Below, piece after piece: positions 52,098 to 61,615 of a DNA stretch of 64,000 bases; the stretch's first letter is position 1, and each line of letters starts with the position of its first letter. The stretch comes from Scopulibacillus darangshiensis (GTDB lineage: Bacteria; Bacillota; Bacilli; Bacillales; Sporolactobacillaceae). The position numbers and the translations under genes were made by a program. Where the stretch lies: assembly GCF_004341035.1 (NCBI RefSeq), contig NZ_SLXK01000013.1, positions 1 to 64,000 on the forward strand, in the 5' to 3' direction. The notes under the pieces are model-generated. The model searched no databases. It was not told the origin of the DNA and saw only the letters and a program-made list of their open reading frames with translations.

Positions 52098-52853
52098 CTA
52101 CTCATAAACCTTTTGAACCTCATATTGGAAACCATGGTATTGATAGTTTTGCTTTCGATACATCTCCCTTGCCGTATCTTCCCCGTCCGCGACTAATATG
52201 ACCGGTTTATCGGGAAAACTGTCCATTACGAATCGCTGCAGAGCTGAACCAATTCCTTTTCTTTGACAGGCTTCCAAAACGGACAAATTATCAATCTCCA
52301 CCGATTTATCAGAAATAATGACATCCACTGAACCGGCTGGAATCCCCTCGTAAAAAGCAATGACTTGCATAACATTTTTATCCGTAAAATTCCATTTGTG
52401 CAAGCCTACCTTTTGCTTTGCAAATGCTTCTCCAAATTGCAGATCTTCTTCATATTGAAGTTTCAAATATGCCTCAAAGTTCTCCTCTGTCACTTGTAAG
52501 ACTTCAAGATTCGAATTTTTCCTCACAACCGGAAAGTGATCTGGTTGGATCGAATACAATTCCAAATAACCAGAGTCATAACAAAATTCACGAAAATAAG
52601 CCATTAACTCCTTGATAGGTTTTTGATTTTCTGGAAAATAAAATTTCACATGATTTTGACCACGGCTCTTATGAAACTTCCGTAAATATTCCGCTGACTG
52701 TTTGAATTCATCCAAGGATGGTATTCGCTTAAATTCAATAAAATTACTGTCATACATGCTAAGCATTTCTGGAAAATGATAATGTCTGTATAATTCATTT
52801 TCTGCTATAACTTGACCTACTGTCTGGATATCTTTAAATGTAAAAACGCTCAT
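52098..52853 (-). CDS. GNAT-family N-acetyltransferase
   Basis: 251 residues. The C-terminal GNAT domain (about 120-250) has IDNLSVLEACQRKGIGSALQRFVMD, where QRKGIGSA is the acetyl-CoA-binding loop, and DTAREMYRKQNYQYHGFQYEV at its end. The N-terminal half is a second, degenerate GNAT-like region. The acceptor is unknown. ATG 52853 follows AAAGGAG. Confidence 0.82.
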   Translation of the reverse strand: MSVFTFKDIQTVGQVIAENELYRHYHFPEMLSMYDSNFIEFKRIPSLDEFKQSAEYLRKFHKSRGQNHVKFYFPENQKPIKELMAYFREFCYDSGYLELYSIQPDHFPVVRKNSNLEVLQVTEENFEAYLKLQYEEDLQFGEAFAKQKVGLHKWNFTDKNVMQVIAFYEGIPAGSVDVIISDKSVEIDNLSVLEACQRKGIGSALQRFVMDSFPDKPVILVADGEDTAREMYRKQNYQYHGFQYEVQKVYE

Positions 52854-52886
52854 AGGTTTATCTCCTTTTATCCTGCCCCCGGTAAA

Positions 52887-53429
52887 TCAATTAATAGTCG
52901 AAACAAGAGATTCAAGGACTGATTTTAACTGCGCCTCTGTCGTGGAATCTATGATTTCAGCTTTGTTATTGATCTTGGTTCCTACAACAGGAATTTGCAG
53001 GGTGCACGCCTTTGGTATGTTTGCCTCGATCATCTCAAGGGTAAGCATAATCGACTCATGCGCTTTATCTCCGCCAGTGATCCGCGAAGAGGCACTGATA
53101 ACTGCAACCGGCTTCCCCATGAATTCCCCTGATGACACAACCCAGTCAAGTGCATTTTTTAGTACGCCCGGTACCCCTCTAGCGTACTCCGGGGTACATA
53201 TTATGACGCCATCAGACTCTTTAAGCTGATCACGATAATCTTTAACGGAACTCGGGGGATCATCTGTGTCTAGCTCAGGATTAAAGTGGGGTAAGTGTTC
53301 CAACCCTTCATAAAAGGTAAAGTCGATAATTTCCGATTTCAAACTTGAAACGGCATATAAAACATTAGTGTTAGAGGAAGTCTTCCTCAGACTTCCAGAG
53401 ATAGCGAGGATCTTAATTCTTTCATTCAT
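52887..53429 (-). CDS. NADPH-dependent FMN reductase
   Basis: 180 residues of the flavodoxin-like reductase family. LAISGSLRKTSSNTNVL is the FMN phosphate loop, and CTPEYARGVPGVLKNALDWV the second conserved loop. Such enzymes reduce quinones, azo dyes or free flavin. Its ATG overlaps the frameshifted SRPBCC gene stop by four bases (ATGA), so the two were one operon. Confidence 0.87.
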   Translation of the reverse strand: MNERIKILAISGSLRKTSSNTNVLYAVSSLKSEIIDFTFYEGLEHLPHFNPELDTDDPPSSVKDYRDQLKESDGVIICTPEYARGVPGVLKNALDWVVSSGEFMGKPVAVISASSRITGGDKAHESIMLTLEMIEANIPKACTLQIPVVGTKINNKAEIIDSTTEAQLKSVLESLVSTIN

Positions 53430-53907
53430 TTGATCGCCTCAATTTTATCAGCATACTGTTCATGCCACTTTTTCCATTCTTCTTTCGGGAAATTCATTGG
53501 GCTGCCATTAAGTAAAGCAGATAGCATATCAAGGCAGACATGCCATCCTGCCAAATCCTTTGATGTATGGTCATTCAAGGTATTTATAAATTCTTTTAAT
53601 ACTAACAAACAGCCATCAGATTCAGGATGCAATTCAAAACGGACCCGGCCGTCTCCCCAATCGAATTCCAGGATAGAGCCTTTCTTGAAATCCGTTATCT
53701 TAATATCAAATGACTCACCGGTTCCGTCATTCATATTAAACTTGATTGTTCCTCCACTCCCGAGATCCACAACTTCAAGATTAGACATCCATTTCTCTAA
53801 TTTATTATTCTCCGTTAAAGTGTCCATACCTCTTCAGTTGAAAACTTTAGATGCCGGTCAAATTCGGCGATTGCCCCGCTTTCGACCTTCTTAATTTCTG
53901 CTGACAT
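53426..53907 (-). pseudogene. SRPBCC/AHSA1-family gene with a frameshift
   Basis: Two frames together make one typical protein of about 160 residues. The first (from ATG 53907, MSAEIKKVESGAIAEFDRHL...STEEVW) ends at TAA just past codon 30. The second continues without gap as DTLTENNKLEKWMSNLEVVDLGSGGTIKF and so on to 53426. A single missing G at about 53829, in GTATGGACAC, accounts for it: GTATGGGACAC would join the frames as EEVWDTLTENNKLEKW. AGGAGG precedes ATG 53907. It may be a true pseudogene or a sequencing slip. Confidence 0.82.
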
Positions 53908-53932
53908 CTTTCATTCCTCCTCGCTTTCTTAT

Positions 53933-55363
53933 CTAATAAGCCTTCGCCCAATACACAAGATGTTTTGATCGCTTGCCGCAGCACACACATTCCTCGGATA
54001 GCTCTTCCTGTTCAAAAGGCATGCATCTAGACGTCGCGCCTGTTTCTTCTTTAATCCGATCTTCACACGCCTCACCGCCGCACCACATCGCTTTTATAAA
54101 ACCTTGGTCTGTGTCAAGAATCTCTTTAAATTCCGATAAATTTAGTGCCTTAGCCGTTTTCTTTTCTCGACTTTTGGCGGCTCTTTGGTACATGTCATTT
54201 TGAATCGCGGTGAGCGTTTCTTTAATTTTGATTTCCAATTCATTGATCAGCACTGTAAGTTTCTCGCCAGTATCACGCCTGACTAGCACGACTTGTTTAT
54301 TTCCAATGTCCCGAGGACCAACTTCTAGCCGCAGCGGGATGCCCTTCATTTCATATTCATTGAACTTCCAGCCAGGCATCTTATCACTGGCATCAATCCC
54401 TGTCCGAACAACATCAGAAAGTCTGTTTTTCAAATCATGCGCAAAATCCAACACGCCTTCTTTATGCTGGGCAATTGGGACGATCATAACTTGGGTTGGA
54501 GCAATTTTTGGAGGAATAAAGAGTCCCCTGTCATCACCATGAACCATAATCATGGCACCGATGATACGGGTTGTAAATCCCCATGATGTTTGCTGGACAT
54601 GCTGCAGCTGTCCTTCCCTATTCGTGAATTCAATGCCAAGGGCTTTGGCGAAACCGTCGCCCAAATGATGGGACGTGCCCGCCTGCAGGGCTTTACCATC
54701 ATGCATAAGGCTTTCAATGGTGTAGGTGTATTTTGCCCCGGCGAACTTTTCCTTCTCTGTCTTTTGACCTTTTACGACAGGAACGGCTAACACGTCCTCA
54801 CAAAGTGACGCATAGACATTCAGCATTCTCACCGTTTCGTCATGAGCCTCTTCGTCGGTTTCATGACACGTATGTCCCTCTTGCCATAGAAATTCTAACG
54901 TTCTGAGAAAAGGCCGCGTTGTTTTTTCCCATCTGACAACATTTGCCCATTGATTATAAAGCTTTGGCAGGTCGCGATAGGAGTGGATAATATTCTTATA
55001 ATGCTCTCCAAACAGAACCTCAGACGTTGGCCGCACGCATAATCGTTCAGTCAGTTCCTCTTCACCGCCATGAGTGACCCAGGCGACTTCCGGAGCAAAG
55101 CCTTGAATATGATCTTTCTCCTTTTGCAGCAAACTCTCCGGAATAAATAACGGCATATAGACATTTTCATGACCTGTCTCTTTAATTTTGCTGTCTAATG
55201 CATTTTTGATATTTTCCCAAATCGCAAAACCATAAGGACGCATGATCATACAGCCGCGCACACTTGAGTAATCGATAAGCTCTGCTTTTGTTACAACATC
55301 TGTATACCACTGCGCAAAATCATCGTCCATGCTGGTAATTTTCTCTACAAAGTCCTTTGCCAT
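53933..55363 (-). CDS. proS: Prolyl-tRNA synthetase, archaeal/eukaryal type
   Basis: Charges tRNA-Pro. 476 residues, class II. Motif 2 ([27 protein letters not shown]), motif 3 ([23 protein letters not shown]), anticodon domain ([12 protein letters not shown]) and a C-terminal zinc-like domain (Cys in [12 protein letters not shown] and ECVCCGKRS). The short length without an editing insertion and this C-terminal domain mark the ProS type 3 form. Bacilli often also carry a bacterial-type proS; that one is not in this window. A T-box leader precedes it. Confidence 0.93.
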   Translation of the reverse strand: MAKDFVEKITSMDDDFAQWYTDVVTKAELIDYSSVRGCMIMRPYGFAIWENIKNALDSKIKETGHENVYMPLFIPESLLQKEKDHIQGFAPEVAWVTHGGEEELTERLCVRPTSEVLFGEHYKNIIHSYRDLPKLYNQWANVVRWEKTTRPFLRTLEFLWQEGHTCHETDEEAHDETVRMLNVYASLCEDVLAVPVVKGQKTEKEKFAGAKYTYTIESLMHDGKALQAGTSHHLGDGFAKALGIEFTNREGQLQHVQQTSWGFTTRIIGAMIMVHGDDRGLFIPPKIAPTQVMIVPIAQHKEGVLDFAHDLKNRLSDVVRTGIDASDKMPGWKFNEYEMKGIPLRLEVGPRDIGNKQVVLVRRDTGEKLTVLINELEIKIKETLTAIQNDMYQRAAKSREKKTAKALNLSEFKEILDTDQGFIKAMWCGGEACEDRIKEETGATSRCMPFEQEELSEECVCCGKRSKHLVYWAKAY

Positions 55364-55394
55364 AATGCCACCTCTTTAAGTTTTTGGTTAGAAA

Positions 55395-55625
55395 AACAAA
55401 AATGCCATGCTTTGATCTAGGGACCCATCATGGTGGTACCACCCTAATTTAAAGCACAGCTTTACACTCTAGATTGATAACGGTATGAAACCGCTGTATT
55501 GTCAGCTAATACAGAACTCATAGGCAGGTTCATATGAACGATCCATAGGAAGTTTCAGCACATCCTTCCCTCTCTAAAAAAGACCCATTCACATTACTAA
55601 TCCTAATCTCCGTTTTTTATCCATT
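55395..55625 (-). promoter_or_regulatory. T-box leader of proS
   Basis: The T-box core AGGGTGGTACCACC is at 55445-55432 on the minus strand. Terminator arms GCTGTGCTTT (55463-55454 area) and AAAGCATGGC are followed by ATTTTTGTTTTT. Upstream, stem I shows the distal loop AGAGAGGGAAGGATGTGCTG and, on its 3' side, a specifier region GAACCTGCC whose CCT is a proline codon. Uncharged tRNA-Pro should favour the antiterminator. Confidence 0.88.
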
Positions 55626-55688
55626 TTCTTTATTTTAGAGACTTTCTATAACAAAGGCAATATTAAATTTACCTTCAAAATCATTTAT

Positions 55689-55793
55689 TTAGCATCGAGC
55701 TACCACTTTTTTAACAAAAGATAAAATGGCTATAGTGAAAAATACATAGTGTGCCTTACCATTCGGCGTAATGGGTTTATTTTCTGAAACCAT
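55689..55793 (-). CDS. Possible small membrane peptide, 34 aa
   Basis: ATG 55793 has GAGGAG five bases upstream. The frame reads MVSENKPITPNGKAHYVFFTIAILSFVKK... and stops at 55689. Residues 15-28 are hydrophobic with a basic end, like a short single-pass peptide. No family recognised. It lies between proS and the DUF2325 gene; nothing else supports it. Confidence 0.4.
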   Translation of the reverse strand: MVSENKPITPNGKAHYVFFTIAILSFVKKVVARC

Positions 55794-55987
55794 CTTTTCT
55801 CCTCACCAATCTGCTATAGAGGATATTCGAAGAGTCTGTCTATACAGGTCACGATAAATGGTATCTTCAAAAGAACTTAGAGATGAAAAGCAAATCAAAC
55901 TAAAGGGGTCAGGAAGAGAAGTAAGATAGGATTTTAAAAAGCTGACTTTTAAGGGGACAAACCAGGTTTATTAATAAATGGCTTCCA

Positions 55988-57058
55988 CTAGCCCGTTTCC
56001 ATTTCTGATTCTTCCGCAAGACGGACGATGGTTGAAAACCCTTTGCTCCAAGTTGTATCAAACGGGACATTGTAATCCTTGCACATTTGCTTAATGTGTT
56101 CCATCCCGACATGTCCAGAAACAGCGAGCAAAAAGATCACCATATCTGATTTACGGACTAATGCCTCAAGCCGTGTCAGGTTGTCTTTTGCATCTGCCCA
56201 AAGCATTTCTCCACCGCGCTGGTTCACTGCAAATTTATAAAGATTTTTCTTTGGTTCATTGCCAATAATTAATACAGTCTTACCAACTAGTGTCTGTTCA
56301 ACATCTTCTTTTTCTTCTTTGCTCTCCTTTTTATGAGCGGAAGAGGCTTTTTTTACATTAGGCTCTTCTCTTTCTTCAATATGGTGTGTCCATAACACCT
56401 TTGCAAGATTAGGCATTCCTTTTGGGAAAGCAATATCAACCAAAGAACCTTCCTCTAATTTGTGGTCAAAGACATCATCCTCGTCTAAAACAACTGTATG
56501 TAGGTTCTCGTCAAAGCGGATGTATTCTCCTGTCTCTTCACTTTTGTCAACCACCAATCTGCCTGCTTCCTTTTTGATCGGACAATAATTGTATTGGATA
56601 CGGTCGGGCTGTTCACTCCCGTCTGTCTTTTTTGCTATCTCATATTTAAAGCGCTTTAAATTCCGGGTATTGGCTTCAATGAGTGTTGCGTAAACCATAT
56701 CACCATGGTCCAACCCTAACGACCGAACAATTCCCTCAGGAACAAACCCGTCTATCTCAGGAATAAAGCCGCCTCTTATTTTACGTTCAAACCGATACAT
56801 AGAACGTCCATTATGATTGCTATTCACATTAGGTTTGTTTGTACCCTCTAAAGGAGGATCCTCTTCAAAATCAACAACATCCGCTTTATTCCCGATATTG
56901 TTGTCTCTTTTAAAATAATAAAGATCTTCAATTGATGCTAATATAGCAAGCTGTTTCTCAATCAGTTTTCTCTTAACTTCCATATTATCGAGGCTTATGT
57001 TGTTAATCCCTTCTAGCATATCGTTTTTTAAGGATTCAATCATTTTAGATTCCAACAA
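55988..57058 (-). CDS. DUF2325-domain protein beside the CRISPR array
   Basis: 356 residues. Residues 1-60 form a helix pair. The middle (about 85-250) is a beta-rich, OB-like region (RKIRGGFIPEIDGFVPEGIVRSLGLDHGDMVYATL). A Lys/Glu-rich linker leads to a C-terminal DUF2325 domain (about 265-350: GKTVLIIGNEPKKNLYKFAVNQRGGEMLWADAK ... SDMVIFLLAVSGHVGMEHIKQM). DUF2325 is a Rossmann-like domain of unknown function. The start TTG 57058 is eight bases after GGGAGGGG. Its place next to the array's far end may be chance. Confidence 0.7.
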   Translation of the reverse strand: MLESKMIESLKNDMLEGINNISLDNMEVKRKLIEKQLAILASIEDLYYFKRDNNIGNKADVVDFEEDPPLEGTNKPNVNSNHNGRSMYRFERKIRGGFIPEIDGFVPEGIVRSLGLDHGDMVYATLIEANTRNLKRFKYEIAKKTDGSEQPDRIQYNYCPIKKEAGRLVVDKSEETGEYIRFDENLHTVVLDEDDVFDHKLEEGSLVDIAFPKGMPNLAKVLWTHHIEEREEPNVKKASSAHKKESKEEKEDVEQTLVGKTVLIIGNEPKKNLYKFAVNQRGGEMLWADAKDNLTRLEALVRKSDMVIFLLAVSGHVGMEHIKQMCKDYNVPFDTTWSKGFSTIVRLAEESEMETG

Positions 57059-57404
57059 ATTGATCACCCCTCCCATGCTTAAATGAATTCTATTATTCAA
57101 AAAAATTATATTGCCTTTTTACTATCATAACATGAAATAAGTTGATGGAAATCAAATTAATTACAAAAAGGTGACCAAAAATAACCGGCACTAAACGACA
57201 AAGTGAATATGGGTTGAAGGCATTACACTAAAAGGCCGTCATTTTTCGGATAAAGGACGTTTACATTGGGTTAAACTTTGATTCTAAGACATTTACAATC
57301 CATGTTAGCACTAAAGAGTGAAGTCCCCTCAACCCAACTGATGGGATAACGAATTCTCGAGGAGGGCGACATATGGCTACTTGACAAAGAAAAAATTTAT
57401 ATTA
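57059..57404. other. Intergenic stretch at the leader-distal end of the CRISPR array
   Basis: 345 bases, AT-rich, with no gene or RNA I can support. A fragment GAGGAGGGCGACATATGGCTACTTGA near 57361 has a ribosome binding site but stops after three codons. Confidence 0.5.
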
Positions 57405-58625
57405 ATTTCAATCCACGCACTCATAAAGAGTGTGACAAAACAGATTTTCAAATACGATATGCCCACGTATTTCAATCCACGCACTCACAGGGAGTGCGAC
57501 AATATCCCATCAGACATTGATGCTGATAATGGACCATTTCAATCCACGCACTCACAGGGAGTGCGACGGTCAAGGACTGGACGGAAGATGATTGCTACTG
57601 GATTTCAATCCACGCACTCACAGGGAGTGCGACGCGACCCTCTGGACCAGCTTCACCAACACCAATAACAATTTCAATCCACGCACTCACAGGGAGTGCG
57701 ACCTTAACCAAGCCTTAACCACAAACAAGAATGATAAATTTCAATCCACGCACTCACAGGGAGTGCGACGAGGACCTATAAAAACGCAAGAGGATGTTGC
57801 AAAATTTCAATCCACGCACTCACAGGGAGTGCGACACCGATAACGGTTAAAAAAGGGAGAGGTTAAAATATTTCAATCCACGCACTCACAGGGAGTGCGA
57901 CTCGATACGCTTTTCCTTTTTCGCGCCGTAGTGTATTTCAATCCACGCACTCACAGGGAGTGCGACGCCCTTTGATCCCCTCATTATGCAACAATATTTC
58001 AATTTCAATCCACGCACTCACAGGGAGTGCGACTCATGAGACAAAGAAAGAGATTAGACGGCTTAGAATTTCAATCCACGCACTCACAGGGAGTGCGACG
58101 AAAACCGTTATTCAAGACGAAGGTCATTTTACATTTCAATCCACGCACTCACAGGGAGTGCGACGGCAATTTCGTCAACAATAGCCGTCGATTCAACCAT
58201 TTCAATCCACGCACTCACAGGGAGTGCGACTGATACTCCCGATCAACAATCATCTTTAGAAATATTTCAATCCACGCACTCACAGGGAGTGCGACTTAGG
58301 CATCTTGCGGATTATCATGGTATAATAAAATTTCAATCCACGCACTCACAGGGAGTGCGACCCGGGTGATCGGCAGGGACATAAAATTCAAAGGAGATTT
58401 CAATCCACGCACTCACAGGGAGTGCGACGTTCAACATGGGTCTTTAATATTCCTCGTTAGTTATTTCAATCCACGCACTCACAGGGAGTGCGACATAAGA
58501 TCTCCTTACATCCGTATTGAGCGCATTATTTCAATCCACGCACTCACAGGGAGTGCGACAAGTCTACTGGTATGGACGCCGCTGCCACTGAACATTTCAA
58601 TCCACGCACTCACAGGGAGTGCGAC
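57405..58625 (-). CRISPR. Type I-C CRISPR array, 19 repeats and 18 spacers
   Basis: Nineteen 32-base repeats, with spacers of 32-37 bases (mostly 33-35). On the minus strand the repeat starts GTCGCACTCCCTGTGAGTGC and ends GTGGATTGAAAT, with a CGCACTC/GAGTGCG hairpin: the type I-C class. Eighteen copies are identical; the one at 57405-57436 is degenerate (loop changed to ATAAA and GCGAC to GTGAC), so this is the old, leader-distal end. The cas operon and AT-rich leader lie on the other side, at 58626 and beyond. Spacer 9 ends in TTTCA, imitating the repeat start. ORFs read through the array are not genes. Confidence 0.98.
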
Positions 58626-58783
58626 AGCGGATTTTTAGTAAAAACCCGCTATTTGGATAAATTTATCGCAAATTTTATCCACAATTTTACATATACTATA
58701 TAATTTATGTTGTAAGTTGGTATTAAAACAACGTTTTTTGGGTGCGAATCTCCCTAGTATTTCATGTGCACTTTACATTCGCA
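58626..58783 (-). promoter_or_regulatory. CRISPR leader
   Basis: A 158-base AT-rich, gene-free stretch between the cas2 stop and the first repeat on the transcribed strand. New spacers should be added at its array end, beside the repeat 58594-58625. Confidence 0.75.
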
Positions 58784-59074
58784 CTAGATAAATAATGTTC
58801 CTTCTAAATCGAATGTATCCTTTACTCCTATGTGTTCAACTTTTGTTTGATAATTATCACCTAATCGATAGATTCTCAAACTATCTTGCTCTTCATTAAT
58901 GGTTTCAACTAATTTGTACTTTAACTGTCTCAGTTTCGTTGAATCCACCACACATTCGAAAACAGAATTTTGCACTCTGATGCCATAGTCTTGGCATAAT
59001 TTCGAAACCTTCCTTAACCTTTTCCGGCCCGCTGCATCTATTGTACTGACATCGTAGGTAATAACAACTAACAT
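58784..59074 (-). CDS. cas2: CRISPR endoribonuclease-fold integration protein Cas2
   Basis: 96 residues. MLVVITYDVS, with the catalytic-type Asp at the first strand end, then RKRLRKVSKLCQDYGIRVQNSVFEC and a C-terminal strand. Forms the adaptation complex with Cas1. Ten bases after cas1. Confidence 0.95.
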   Translation of the reverse strand: MLVVITYDVSTIDAAGRKRLRKVSKLCQDYGIRVQNSVFECVVDSTKLRQLKYKLVETINEEQDSLRIYRLGDNYQTKVEHIGVKDTFDLEGTLFI

Positions 59075-59083
59075 CGTAATCCC

Positions 59084-60115
59084 TTACTTCCATAAGAATG
59101 GTGGATACTCATCTAGATCACCTCGAAGAAATCTCGCTAATAACATGGATTGAACATGAGGAACAAGCCCCCACGGGATTTTTTCACCCAAAAAAGGGTG
59201 AGTAATCTTTTCCTGTTTTTTCTCTTGCCATGCTTTTAAAAATTTCTTGCGGGCTTCTTCACTCATAATAACGGCCCCGTTTTCCTTGGTTACAAAATCA
59301 CTCTTGTTTACAACCTTCTTATTTATTAGTGATAGCACAAACCGATCTGCATATACACCCCTTAGCTCTTCCATTAAGTCCAAAGCCAAAGAAACTCTAC
59401 CTGGTCTATCCCTATGCAAAAAGCCAACATAAGCATCTAAGCCGATCCCCTCCAATGCTGCTGCTACATCATTCGCCAAAAGCGTATAAGCAAAAGATAA
59501 CATAGCATTCACATTGTCTAAAGGGGGCCTTCGATTTCTTTCTTTAAAAAAGAAATCTTCCTTTTGCTGCAGGATCATCTGATCAAAAACTTTATTATAA
59601 AGAATAGCCGCCTGCCCTTCATATCCTCTTAATAAACCTAAATCAGTCACATTTCTAACCTTTAATATTGTCTCAGAAAGACTTTTAGAAACGTCCTTAA
59701 ACATAGCTACATCTATTCTTAATGAATAGTCTCTGGTCATACGTTCTAGGATCCATTTATTATTATAGACTTTTCCAATGATGAAATTCTTAGCTATTGC
59801 CGTACTAAGTTCTTCATTATCAGAAATACGGTACTGCACTTTTCTTAAAACAACATTCCCTCTGCTCTCTCCTATTACTCTTGCCAAAAAACGGCCATTT
59901 TTAGTTAAAAAAACTAATGAGATATTTTTTTCAGCGCAAGCCCCCATTAAAGAGGGGCTTGCACCGCTATAGCCAAATGTATAAATTGCTTCCAAATTGT
60001 GCAATGGAACTCTTCCGATGCGCTCTTCTTCTTTTTTTACCACAATATTTTCGCCGTTTAACGTTAAATAAACATCTGGACTAGTAATAAATAAGCTGTT
60101 TAATAACTTTTTCAT
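59084..60115 (-). CDS. cas1: CRISPR integrase Cas1 (subtype I-C)
   Basis: 343 residues. NAMLSFAYTLLANDVAAALEGIGLD, YVGFLHRDRPGRVSLALDLMEELR (catalytic Glu and His positions) are intact. Integrates prespacers at the leader-proximal repeat. Its ATG overlaps the cas4 stop by four bases. Confidence 0.96.
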   Translation of the reverse strand: MKKLLNSLFITSPDVYLTLNGENIVVKKEEERIGRVPLHNLEAIYTFGYSGASPSLMGACAEKNISLVFLTKNGRFLARVIGESRGNVVLRKVQYRISDNEELSTAIAKNFIIGKVYNNKWILERMTRDYSLRIDVAMFKDVSKSLSETILKVRNVTDLGLLRGYEGQAAILYNKVFDQMILQQKEDFFFKERNRRPPLDNVNAMLSFAYTLLANDVAAALEGIGLDAYVGFLHRDRPGRVSLALDLMEELRGVYADRFVLSLINKKVVNKSDFVTKENGAVIMSEEARKKFLKAWQEKKQEKITHPFLGEKIPWGLVPHVQSMLLARFLRGDLDEYPPFLWK

Positions 60116-60771
60116 TCTTTAATTTTCCTTTCGATATAGCTATTAACCGTCTGCTTATTCATAAGTTCTGGCAAACAAATATTCTGTAGCGAGCAATTTT
60201 TACAGAAGGGGCCTGTTTTTACCTTTGGCGTATGATTATTATTAAAATAATGATGCATTTCCCGAAAAATTTGCTTTACTCTTGTTTTGTTCTCGTCAGT
60301 AATAGGGATCTCAACCCGATGCTTAATTTCATTGTAATAAATAAACCCAGTTGATACCTCACAAAGCAGCATTTCTTCCAGACACATTGCCTGCGCAGTT
60401 AATTGTAGAACATCAGAATAATCCTTTTTTGGCTTTCCTCTTTTGTATTCTACAGGAACGGGAATATAGTTTTCGGGTGAATGATTTAAAGGTACACCCC
60501 TATTATCCTGGATGAATTCAACAACATCGCATACACCTGTTGCCCCCAGCTCCCTTGATCTAATTGGCAGTGCCCGCACAATCACTTTGTTTTTACGCTT
60601 TTCTTTAATAAAAGGTTGATCTGCTTTCCTATGCAGGTGCTGTCCTTCTACTGTTCTGACATTCTCTTCCCACTGTTGTTCAATGTGAATTAATGCCCAC
60701 TGACGCTTGCAAAATTGAAAATGTTGAATGCCTGACAGCATTAAGTAATCATCTTCATTATTGTCCGTCAT
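60112..60771 (-). CDS. cas4: Cas4 family exonuclease
   Basis: 219 residues, RecB-like nuclease with an iron-sulfur cluster. HFQFCKRQWALIHIE gives the first Cys; FCKNCSLQNICLPEL supplies the other three. Active-site VPVEYKRGKPKK has the E-x-K motif. It trims and selects prespacers with the right PAM. Overlaps the cas7 end by 14 bases. Confidence 0.95.
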   Translation of the reverse strand: MTDNNEDDYLMLSGIQHFQFCKRQWALIHIEQQWEENVRTVEGQHLHRKADQPFIKEKRKNKVIVRALPIRSRELGATGVCDVVEFIQDNRGVPLNHSPENYIPVPVEYKRGKPKKDYSDVLQLTAQAMCLEEMLLCEVSTGFIYYNEIKHRVEIPITDENKTRVKQIFREMHHYFNNNHTPKVKTGPFCKNCSLQNICLPELMNKQTVNSYIERKIKE

Positions 60772-61600
60772 AGACTTTTGCAGGAAGACCCTGTAATTCT
60801 TCTAATCTTACGTCAAGGTCTTCAATGGATTTCAGTTCAGTTGTTTGCAAATCCAACTTTAAAGCACGATGGACTTTTGCAGAAGAATATTGGCCTAATT
60901 TTGAATTGTGCTCCCACCAGATGACTTTATGGACTCCCATACTACCATCAGGTCGTGCAGAAGAGGCATCGTTTTCAAATAAAGTAATAAGAGCCTGCTT
61001 TATTTTCTCGGCATCTTCATTTGTAAATCCCGTCTTCTCAGCAAGTTGTGTGTTAATGCTTCCATAAAATACGTAGACTCCAAAATCAACTCTATGCTTC
61101 ATCCCCATGGTATCGGAACCCTTTTTATCCGATGTCGTTGAGTTAACACTTTTCGTTATTTGCACACTTGAAATATCAATAGGGTGAAGGCTTACAGCCG
61201 GATGAATGGAGACAGGCCCGCGAATACCCACCGACAAAGTATCACCTTTAAAGGCAAAGACTTGTCCAAAGCTTCTTACATCTGTCCAAGTTTGACAAGC
61301 TATATCCATAAATAGCTCACTATTTTTACCTTTGTCAGCCTTCTTTAATTCTTCTTTTGCGTCAGCACGTTCCTTTAGGCTCTTAAAACTATCATTCTTC
61401 CTTTCATCAGACTGAACAAAAATAGATTCTCCGGCATCTTGTAAGCGGTTTCGAATTTTACGTTTTAGGCCAACATCTGACACTTCACCGTAACCATCAT
61501 AATTTTGTCTTGGGCGGTTTCCGTTTAATGGATCTCCATTCGGGTTTGCGTTCTTGACAGAAAACACAACAGCAAAGTCAATTTTATTTTCTAATGACAT
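60758..61600 (-). CDS. cas7: Cas7 (Csd2), backbone of the type I-C Cascade
   Basis: 280 residues. N-terminal VVFSVKNANPNGDPLNGNRPR is the Csd2 hallmark; GSDTMGMKHRVDFGVYVFYGSI lies in the middle. Several copies coat the crRNA spacer. AGGAG precedes ATG 61600. Confidence 0.96.
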   Translation of the reverse strand: MSLENKIDFAVVFSVKNANPNGDPLNGNRPRQNYDGYGEVSDVGLKRKIRNRLQDAGESIFVQSDERKNDSFKSLKERADAKEELKKADKGKNSELFMDIACQTWTDVRSFGQVFAFKGDTLSVGIRGPVSIHPAVSLHPIDISSVQITKSVNSTTSDKKGSDTMGMKHRVDFGVYVFYGSINTQLAEKTGFTNEDAEKIKQALITLFENDASSARPDGSMGVHKVIWWEHNSKLGQYSSAKVHRALKLDLQTTELKSIEDLDVRLEELQGLPAKVYDGQ

Positions 61601-61615
61601 TCATCATCACTCCTT

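Noticed and set aside
57381-58638. Several open frames across the CRISPR array
   Set aside because: They consist of the repeat translated in different frames plus spacer sequence and have no ribosome binding sites.
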